DNA of 64,000 nucleotides from Helianthus annuus (Eukaryota; Streptophyta; Magnoliopsida; Asterales; Asteraceae). The translations under genes and the position numbers were made by a program. Below the pieces are notes generated by a model. That model did no database searches. It was not told the origin of the DNA and was given only the letters and a program-made list of their open reading frames with translations. This document shows positions 57,185 to 64,000 of this stretch, one piece after another; position 1 is the first letter of the stretch, and every line of letters starts with the position of its first letter. The stretch covers positions 163,779,408 to 163,843,407 of the forward strand of contig NC_035437.2 of assembly GCF_002127325.2 (NCBI RefSeq). The letters run 5' to 3'.

Positions 57185-59019
57185 ATGTCAGATCGTCTAA
57201 ACAACAATACAGGGGATAACCTAAACCCCACCAACCCAGGGCCTTTGGGGACTGCTCCTCCAACCCAAAATCCTGGCCACGTTGGCACATCAACGCAAGG
57301 GGGCGCATCCCTTACGTTTGGACACGATCTCTCATCGTACGCATCTGTGATCCCTCCAGACATGAATCCTCATGCCTGGTATAACCAGCAGGCAGCCCTG
57401 CTGGCCCCAACATACAATCGAGCTTGCGCGGAAGCGCAAGTACAAGCCGGGCCTACCCCGGCACCACATACCCCTGCGGGTCGTATTTTACAATACGACG
57501 GCAGGGTTCCTTCACGCCCAGCCTCCCGAAGCAGGCGGGAGGACCGCGGATCCTCTTACTGTGAGGTTCGCACAATCGATGAGGACGATTCCTCATATGG
57601 GTCTCGTGCCAGAGGCCCAATACAAAGCCGCCTAGGCCCTCAAGGCGATAACAGGCGGCAATCCACAGCCCACCACGGCTCCGGCATTCAAAGCCGGCTG
57701 GGACCGCAGTCCCAACACGAAGGACATTGTCGTACCGACCCGGACGACCATACATATTGCGGGGAATCTCATGCTACCAGCAGCAGACTGGGAGGACGGC
57801 ACTATGTTCCTCCCAGTCACCCCCGCAGCACATACCTCAGGGCTGCGAAGCGCCCCGAGAGCAAGCCCTATAGGCCGAAATCTGCGGTCGAAAACTCCAA
57901 GTTCGTCCCAAGAATCGCCAACGACGATTTCAGCACCATGAAATTCCCATTAAACATTGGGAAATACAATGGTTCGTCCGATCCGGACGACCACAGAAAC
58001 ATCTTTACCAGCGCGGGATATAACGGCAAGTGGGACGAACCCACCTGGTGTCAATTTTTCCCCAGACCCTCACGGGCCTGGCGAGGGCCTGGTTCGATTC
58101 TTTGCCAGTCGCGTCACTGGCCTCATTCAAGGACTTAGAAGCTAAGTTCCTCGCGCATTTTAGCCAGCAACAACGCCATGAACGTGATTCCATGGACGTC
58201 ATGAACATCTAGAGCAGGGACGACGAATCAATAGAAGCGTTCATCGTCCGATTCAAATGGCACGTAACCACTTCATCGTTGCGGTTAGAGATAGGCGACG
58301 TTGCCGACCAAATGGCACGTAACCACTTCATCGTTGCGGTTAGAGATGATTAGATGGTTATGACTCTCTCTGGCAAGGACGGATTGCCAAAGAAATGGGA
58401 AGATGTCATGACTGCAGTCAAGACATATGCCCAGATTCAGCGGTCCCTCAAACCGCATGTTGGTAAGGCACCACCCCAGGTGGAAAGACAACCCTCCCGC
58501 TAAGAGACTAAGCGCAATAATAAGCGCAACCGGGACACTTGGAATCGTGGCAGTGATTCCAAACCATACGTCCCGCACAACAGCCATCCCGACGCAAGGG
58601 CAACCATCAACGCCCAGCGTGAAAACCGGGCGATGAAAAAACAATCTCGGGACTGTAACTGGACCGAGATTACCCAGTCACCAAGCGACGTCCTGCTTGC
58701 GGACGCGCATTTTCTGCGACCGGCCCAGCCGATGAAGTCCAAGAAAAACCAGGACCTCACTCTCTATTGTGACTATCACAAAGACTCGGGCCACGCAACA
58801 AATAACTGCATCAGTTTCTGGCTGGAGATTGAGTGAGCCTTAAAGGAGGGGAAACTGCAACATCTGTTTCCCGGTGGGCAAAAACCCACCAAGCGTATTA
58901 CCCCCCACGGCGAAGGCACCTCCTCAGGGAAGAGGACCATGTATGTGGCCTCAACCCATATGATCAACGGAGGCAAAGGAAGGCCGCGGAAGGCGGCGAG
59001 AAGACCGGACAATGACTAG
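57185..59019 (+). pseudogene. gag: Element G gag
   Basis: ATG at 57185 (MSDRLNNNTGDN). The first frame runs to 58138 with a disordered Pro/Arg/Ser-rich N-terminus and FPLNIGKYNGSSDPDDH before the gag core. A one-base frameshift near 58045 moves the core (LTGLARAWFDSLP, FLAHFSQQ) to another frame, broken by stops at 58210, 58351, 58501, 58834 and 59017. A 38-bp direct repeat (copies near 58254 and 58311) disturbs the core. A Cys/His motif CDYHKDSGHATNNC lies near 58768. Gag would form the particle; this copy is decayed. Confidence 0.85.
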
Positions 59020-59859
59020 AAAGACGAGCAAGTCGTTTTCCCAAAAGTCCGAGGCGGTCCGCGCGACAGGCGCGCCGTCGTTATTACAGGCCAACTAGCT
59101 CATTACTGCACCGAGCGATTATTTATCGACCCAGGCAGTACTTCTGATATCATCTACGAGCAGTGCTTCAACCAGTTTGATCAGGAGGACAAGGATCGGT
59201 TGCAAGCAGTGGATTATCTGTTGGCCGGGTTCGCAGGGGAAACTGTCTTTCCCCTGGGCCAAATTACTTTTCCTGTGCGCCTCACCAGCGGGAGGCACAC
59301 ACGAACAGAAGAGGTGAACTTCATGGTTTTACCTCATACCTCCAAATATGACGTGCTCCTCGGGAGAGAATCCCAAGGTGATTTCAACATGATTACGTCC
59401 GTACCCCACTCTGCTGTCGGTTTCCCAACCGAAACAGGGGTCGCGTTAATCTACGCACGCAGAGACGTCATGTTGTCGGACGAAGTGCGTCCGACCAAGA
59501 TAGCAAGGCCTACCCCCAACAATCAACCAGAAAAATGGGTTCTCAATGCAAGATACCCGGAACAAAAGGTCACGTTGGGCCACGCCTTATCCCCCAACAC
59601 CAGAGCGCACCTGAAGCAGCTTCTCTTCAGGAACCAAGATATTTTTGCGTGGGCACCCGCAGACATGACTGGGGTCCCACACGAAATTGCGCAACATTTC
59701 TTGAATACCTTGCCAGGTATTAAGCCAGTGATCCAAGGCCAACGCCACCTTGTATCCGCAAAAAAACAGGCGATGCATGAGCAGCTGGAAGAGCTGCTCT
59801 CCACAGGCATCCTGCGGGAAGTCAATACCAGACTTGGTTGTCCAACCCAGTCATGGTAG
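59020..59859 (+). pseudogene. Element G protease and link to RT
   Basis: The frame contains FIDPGSTSDIIYEQCF near 59125, the place of the aspartic protease active site; Tat proteases usually have D-S/T-G, here DPG. KYDVLLGRE near 59345 fits the second conserved part. The frame ends at 59859 after a one-base loss near 59823; RT continues in another frame. A retroviral-type protease cuts the polyprotein; the changed triplet makes activity doubtful. Confidence 0.8.
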
Positions 59860-60695
59860 AGAAACCATCCGAGGGCTGGCGCATGTGCGTCGATTATAAA
59901 GACCTCAACAAAGCCTGTCCTAAGGATTGTTACGTACTTCCAGAAATCGATGAAAAGGTCGATAACCTCGCACCATTTCGATGGAAGTGCTTCCTCGATT
60001 GTTACAAAGGCTACCATCAGGTACATATGGCAATCGAGGATGAAGAGAAAACGGCATTCCGCACCCCTAATGGAAATTACTGCTATACAAAAATGTCGTT
60101 TGAGTTGCGCAACGCGGGCGCAACCTATCAAAAACTTATGAACGACACTTTCCGCGGGCAAATCAGCAAAAGTGTCGAAATCTACATGGACAACCTAGTC
60201 GTCATGAGCATGGAAGAGGATACCATGCTCATCGATATCAAAAGAACATTCCAAACTCTGCGAAGCGTCAATATGAAGCTCAATCCAGGGAAATGCTTGT
60301 TTGGAATGGAAGAAGGCAAATTCCTTGGATTCATCGTAACCAAAGATGGATTCAAGGTAAACCCGGAAAAAGTTCAGGCGATCGAGACTATGCCATCGCC
60401 TTCAACGATGAAAGAGATGCAACAACTAGCCGGTAGGCTAGCTGCACTAAACAGATTCTTAGCCAACCATGCAGCTAAGTCTTACCCTTTCATCATGACC
60501 CTGCGGAACTATTTAAAGAAAGAACAATTCCAATGGACCGCAGAGGCTGAAAACGCTTTCCGGGAAATGAAAGAGTGTTTGATACAACTCCCAACTCTAA
60601 CCGCACCACGCAAAGATGAACCACTTATATTATACCTATCCGCCGCGGACGATGCGGTAGGTGCGGTACTAATAGTGGAGCGAGAAGGAGTTTAA
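59838..60695 (+). pseudogene. Element G reverse transcriptase
   Basis: RT motifs in order: WRMCVDYKDLNKACPKD, CFLDCYKGYHQV, TAFRTPNGNYCY, NAGATYQKLMN, and the catalytic box reading YMDN (60184-60195) where YxDD is needed. The second aspartate has become Asn, so polymerisation should be lost. C-terminal connection and the start of RNase H (LILYLSAADDAVGAVLIVE) follow, then a TAA at 60693-60695 in the same frame as the next feature. It begins in frame near 59830; the first ATG is at 59853-59855. Confidence 0.88.
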
Positions 60696-60719
60696 ACACC
60701 CATCTACTACATCAGCAAG

Positions 60720-62759
60720 ATGCTCAACGACCCAGAGACAAGATATTCAATAATGGAAAAGTTGGTACTAGCACTAGTACACACGTCAAGACGTTTGCGA
60801 TGCTACTTCGCAAACCACGTCATCACGGTGTTAACCAACTACAGGATCGGCCCGATCCTGTCCAAACCTGACATCTCCGGGAGGTTAGCAAAATGGGCAA
60901 TCGAGCTGGGTGCACTCACGCTAAACTACAAGCCGCGCCCCGCAATCAAGGGCCAGGTCCTGGCAGATTTCGTTGCCGAGGTATCGGCAAATCGCATCCA
61001 AGAATGCGAGGAAGAACAAAACCCTGCATCACCACCACCTTCTTCAGAAACATGGGCACTTTTTACCGATGGTGCGTCCAACAAAGAAGGTGCAGGCGTA
61101 GGTCTGCGACTCGTCAGCTCCGATGGCCAAGAGCTTACCTATGCAATCCGCCTTGATTTCAAAAGCACAAATAACGAGGCAGAGTATGAGACTTTATTGG
61201 CAGGGCTACGTCTGGCAGTCAAGCTCGGCATACAACATCTGGAAGCACACGTCGACTCCTTGTTAGTCTCAGGGCAGGTGCGCAGCTATGCCGCAAAAGG
61301 GGATATCATGATCCTCTACCCCGAGCAAGCCTTGAAACTAAAATCAAAATTCACTTCCTTTAATATCCGACATATCAATAGAAGTGAAAACAAATCCGCG
61401 GATGCACTGTCAAAACTTGCATCCACCAGCTTCCAGCACCTGGCAAAGGGGATACGCATTGAAATTCTGCAGAATCCCTCAGTACCCCTGCGCCAAGTCA
61501 ATGTCATCCAGTACGGTACAACATCCTGGATGACACCAATCATTGCATACTTGCAATCAGGTGTGACTCCCGAAAGCAAGTCAGAGGCACGCAAATTACA
61601 ATACAAAGCATGCCATTATCAAATGGGAGACGGTATCTTATACCGTAAATCATACCTAGGCCCACTCCTACGTTGCGTCGACCCTCAAGATGCAACATAC
61701 CTCATCAGAGAGATACACGAGGGAATGTGTGGCATACACGCAGGACCACGCATGATAGTGGCTAAAATTATGAATGCTGGGTATTACTGGCCCGGCATGC
61801 ACCTGGATGCCGTCAAAGAATTGCGCAAGTGTATTAATTGTCAGCGACATGCTCCCAAGACTTTGCGCCACAAGAACAACTTGATCCCGGTCCCCACCAC
61901 ATGGCCTTTTCAGAAATGGGCAATTGACGTGGTCGGACCTTTCCCGGACACACCAGGTGCGGTCAAATTTATCATAGTAGCTATCGATTACTTCACAAAA
62001 TGGGTAGAGGCAAAACCACTCGCCTCAACCACTGCTATGATAACGAGGAAGTTCATTTGGGAACACATCATCTGCCGTTTCGGTCTACCAATGTGCATCG
62101 TTACCGATAACGGCACCAACTTTGCTGCTGACGAATTTCAAAAATGGCTAGAAGAACTACATATTGAACATATATTCTCCTCCATGGCACACCCGCAAGG
62201 AAATGGCCAAGTTGAGAGTATCAATAAAAGTCTAGTCGAAGGCATCAAAGCAAGGTTGGGAACAGCCAGACGTGACTGGGTCGATGAACTCCCAAGCATC
62301 TTATGGGCTCACCGAACAAGCCCAAAAACGAGCAACGGGGAGACACCCTTCAGCCTGGTCTATGGCTCAGAAGCGGTAATCCCCGCCGAAGTATGTCTTC
62401 CTTCACCTCGAATGTTGGCTATCAACAAAATAGCCAACAATGAAGCATGCAGGCTTGACTTGGACCTCTTAGAAGAAAGGCGCGAAAACGCTGCCATCAA
62501 CGAGGCCAAGTGCAAAACCAAGCTTGAAAAATACTACAATTCACGCGTGCGGGTTTGTACCTTTAACCCAGGAGACTACGTCCTTCGCGATAGCGAAGCA
62601 TCTAACGCAGAACGCCCGGGAAAACTTGCCCCTAAGTGGGAAGGACCCTACCTCATCAAAGAGGTCCTGGGTAAGGGCGCGTATAAATTACAAACGTTAG
62701 AAGGCGAACCTATCGCACGCACATGGAATGCACAACAGCTTCGACGCTGTTACATGTAA
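60720..62759 (+). CDS. Element G RNase H, archaeal-type RNase H and integrase
   Basis: A 679-codon open frame. The first ~90 residues end the retroviral-type RNase H (YSIMEKLVLALVHTSRRL). At about 115-240 a second RNase H of archaeal type follows (LFTDGASNKEGAGVGL, NNEAEYETLLAGLRLA, VDSLLVSGQV, NKSADALSKLAS) with its acidic residues visible. Then integrase: zinc finger ending CINCQ, core AIDVVGPFPD, VTDNGTNF and GQVESINKSL carrying D, D and E, C-terminal part PGDYVLRD. No chromodomain. Stop at 62757-62759. It is open, unlike the parts before it, but a truncated product would lack RT. Confidence 0.9.
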   Translation: MLNDPETRYSIMEKLVLALVHTSRRLRCYFANHVITVLTNYRIGPILSKPDISGRLAKWAIELGALTLNYKPRPAIKGQVLADFVAEVSANRIQECEEEQNPASPPPSSETWALFTDGASNKEGAGVGLRLVSSDGQELTYAIRLDFKSTNNEAEYETLLAGLRLAVKLGIQHLEAHVDSLLVSGQVRSYAAKGDIMILYPEQALKLKSKFTSFNIRHINRSENKSADALSKLASTSFQHLAKGIRIEILQNPSVPLRQVNVIQYGTTSWMTPIIAYLQSGVTPESKSEARKLQYKACHYQMGDGILYRKSYLGPLLRCVDPQDATYLIREIHEGMCGIHAGPRMIVAKIMNAGYYWPGMHLDAVKELRKCINCQRHAPKTLRHKNNLIPVPTTWPFQKWAIDVVGPFPDTPGAVKFIIVAIDYFTKWVEAKPLASTTAMITRKFIWEHIICRFGLPMCIVTDNGTNFAADEFQKWLEELHIEHIFSSMAHPQGNGQVESINKSLVEGIKARLGTARRDWVDELPSILWAHRTSPKTSNGETPFSLVYGSEAVIPAEVCLPSPRMLAINKIANNEACRLDLDLLEERRENAAINEAKCKTKLEKYYNSRVRVCTFNPGDYVLRDSEASNAERPGKLAPKWEGPYLIKEVLGKGAYKLQTLEGEPIARTWNAQQLRRCYM

Positions 62760-63301
62760 GCCATGTTTTTACATTTTCCATGTAACCTACCAGGCTGCAG
62801 GCCATTAGCAAATAAATAAATGAGCAATTCAATTCAATATTGTTTATTACTACTATTACAAATGAGTGTTCCACTTTGCGGTATCTGCAAAAACAGATTG
62901 GCAAAATCTTCATTCGCGATACCCACACAAAGCGGTGACCACACACAAATATTGTAATAGGCCAGCAAAGGCAAAACATTAAGTGTCTATCCGGCCGGAT
63001 ACACACACGGTTTTTACAAAACCTACACAATTCCTAAGCCCTAACGGGACAAACACTGGAATTGACTAATACTCATACAACGAAGGTATAGAGTATACTC
63101 AACCGCGTTTACAACGGGTAGAGTTCTGCACAGACACGTTCAAACATGCAAGAAGTAAAAACACTTGTACAAATTGAGCAACAACAGTTAAACTTTATAT
63201 TCAAAAAATTCTTACACCCATGCGGTGTACAAAGGATTTACGTAAAGTTCTGACATTTACATAAGAGGAAAACAAAAAAGGGCACGCAGGCCAACCTAAC
63301 C
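62760..63301 (+). other. Element G 3' spacer
   Basis: Non-coding on both strands as far as I can see, between the pol stop and the end of the antisense coding region. Confidence 0.5.
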
Positions 63302-64000
63302 CTATTTTGTACCGCTGGTACCCGCGCCATCTTTGCCGACACCAGCAGCCTTTCCCTCTTCCGATTCATCGGCATCAGCATACAACATCCGTAAACGGTC
63401 TACATAGTCAGGCGCATCCAAACATTCATCAAGCTTCTCAAGAGCGGAAAAAGACATATAATAGAATGATGCAGTAGCCGCCTCAAGAAGTGCTTCAGTA
63501 TTCACACCATGAAACCCTGACCGTTCATCAGTGTACCCGCCTTTAGACAAGATGTTCATATGGCTGATGCATCGGTTGTAACCAGCTTTAAAGCCAGCAT
63601 CCCGGGCACGTTGCGTAATCAAGTCTATACCCGTTGCAGTCTCAGGCGCATCCAGGATAGCCTTAACAATCTGCAACGCAAGCAATAAGATTATCACGTG
63701 CAAATCCAAACAAAAGCAAAGATACCAGATACTTACATGTGCAATACCGTGATACCGCATCCACTCACGGTCAGCCTCAAGCTGATTGAATGAAGACGTA
63801 AGGCTATCTCTGGCCTCAGCAGCCTCACTAGCTCGCTTTTCAGCTTCAGTCACACGGGCATTAACCTCCGCAAGCTTGGCCTCTCGAGTCTGCATCTCAG
63901 CCTTTCGAAAACAAGAAACACAGTATGTACAAAATCATTAAACATACTCAGAAGGTAAAAGGAAAGATCAACTGAAAAGGCAACTCATACCTGAAGGCTC
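63302..64000 (-). CDS. Antisense coding region downstream of Tat pol (partial, spliced)
   Basis: On the minus strand three exon-like pieces can be read: 64000-63991, 63901-63737 and 63670-63302, separated by an 89-nt intron (63902-63990, GTATGAG...AAAG) and a 66-nt intron (63671-63736, GTAAGT...TTGCAG). The protein has a coiled-coil N-terminal part (AEVNARVTEAEKRASEAAEA), then DLITQRARDAGFKAGY and DERSGFHGVNTEALLEAA, and an acidic Gly-rich tail. It resembles the C-terminal half of plant proteins often labelled transposase (putative), gypsy type, a memory-based match. The 66-nt intron has no stop, so retention would also be translatable. The 5' part lies beyond the right edge. The function is unknown. 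Confidence 0.6.

Larger units (their letters stand above)
56250..64000 (+). mobile_element. Element G: Tat-lineage Ty3-gypsy element (3' end outside window)
   Basis: LTR 56250-57124, TGGCGCC-type PBS, gag, protease, RT, RNase H, a second (archaeal-type) RNase H and integrase without chromodomain on the + strand, followed by non-coding sequence and an antisense coding region. The double RNase H is characteristic of Tat elements (Ogre, Retand, Grande and relatives). The right end and 3' LTR are not in the window, so total length and target duplication are unknown. Confidence 0.9.

Noticed and set aside
57125..64000. Possible endogenous pararetrovirus
   Set aside because: No movement or coat protein; integrase, LTR and double RNase H show a Tat retrotransposon.

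Overview
The window looks like intergenic heterochromatin of a flowering plant. It is AT-rich and consists almost entirely of transposable elements nested in one another. Retroelement types (initiator-Met-primed chromoviruses, a Copia element, a TGGCGCC-primed Tat element) and many hAT, Tourist and Mutator-type MITEs point to an angiosperm. The style of the LTRs and the antisense ORF behind the Tat pol suggest Asteraceae, but that is an impression and not a proof. I recognise no ordinary host gene, rRNA or CRISPR array. The only tRNA-like sequence is a possible SINE head.

Layout, left to right. Element A (1-3782): 5' end of a minus-strand chromovirus with a 3.5 kb LTR and PBS, inserted in a PIF/Harbinger transposase pseudogene (3783-4519). 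A hAT-type MITE follows (5032-5750). A Mutator-like TIR element (5993-16160) has swallowed a solo LTR (7072-15959, TSD AACGT), which has itself swallowed a minus-strand Copia deletion derivative, element B (8113-14367, TSD ACTAA), and two MITEs. Element C (18012-22540, TSD TTATC) is a non-coding LTR retrotransposon (LARD-like) whose left LTR holds a hAT MITE, which holds another MITE.

Element D (23046-36634, TSD ATGGG, minus strand) is a complete chromovirus with 3.3 kb LTRs. Between PBS and gag it has an open 411-codon extra ORF, followed by gag-PR in one frame and a pol broken by stops and a deletion. Several small DNA transposons follow (36711-38518). Next comes a three-level nest: a hAT MITE (38545-54190) contains plus-strand chromovirus E (39180-54178, TSD TTTTA), whose integrase is split by minus-strand chromovirus F (45698-52243, TSD CAGAA). 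E also has an extra ORF before gag. F is the youngest-looking element: five LTR substitutions, one premature stop in pol, and a probable 90-nt intron in gag.

A long inverted-repeat element (from about 55023) is cut at 56249 by element G, a plus-strand Tat-lineage element running off the right edge. G has a TATA-bearing LTR with four hairpins, decayed gag-PR-RT, an open RNase H/aRNase H/integrase frame, and an antisense, apparently spliced coding region (63302-64000) downstream of pol.

Within each LTR element the parts work as a replication unit: LTR promoter, tRNA-primed PBS, gag/protease/RT/RNase H/integrase, polypurine tract. The most unusual content is the accessory coding material (extra ORFs in D and E, antisense gene in G, gag intron in F) and the recurring hairpins beside polypurine tracts and inside LTRs. 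All boundaries with TSDs were read directly from the sequence. Family assignments rest on recognisable motifs, without database searches.
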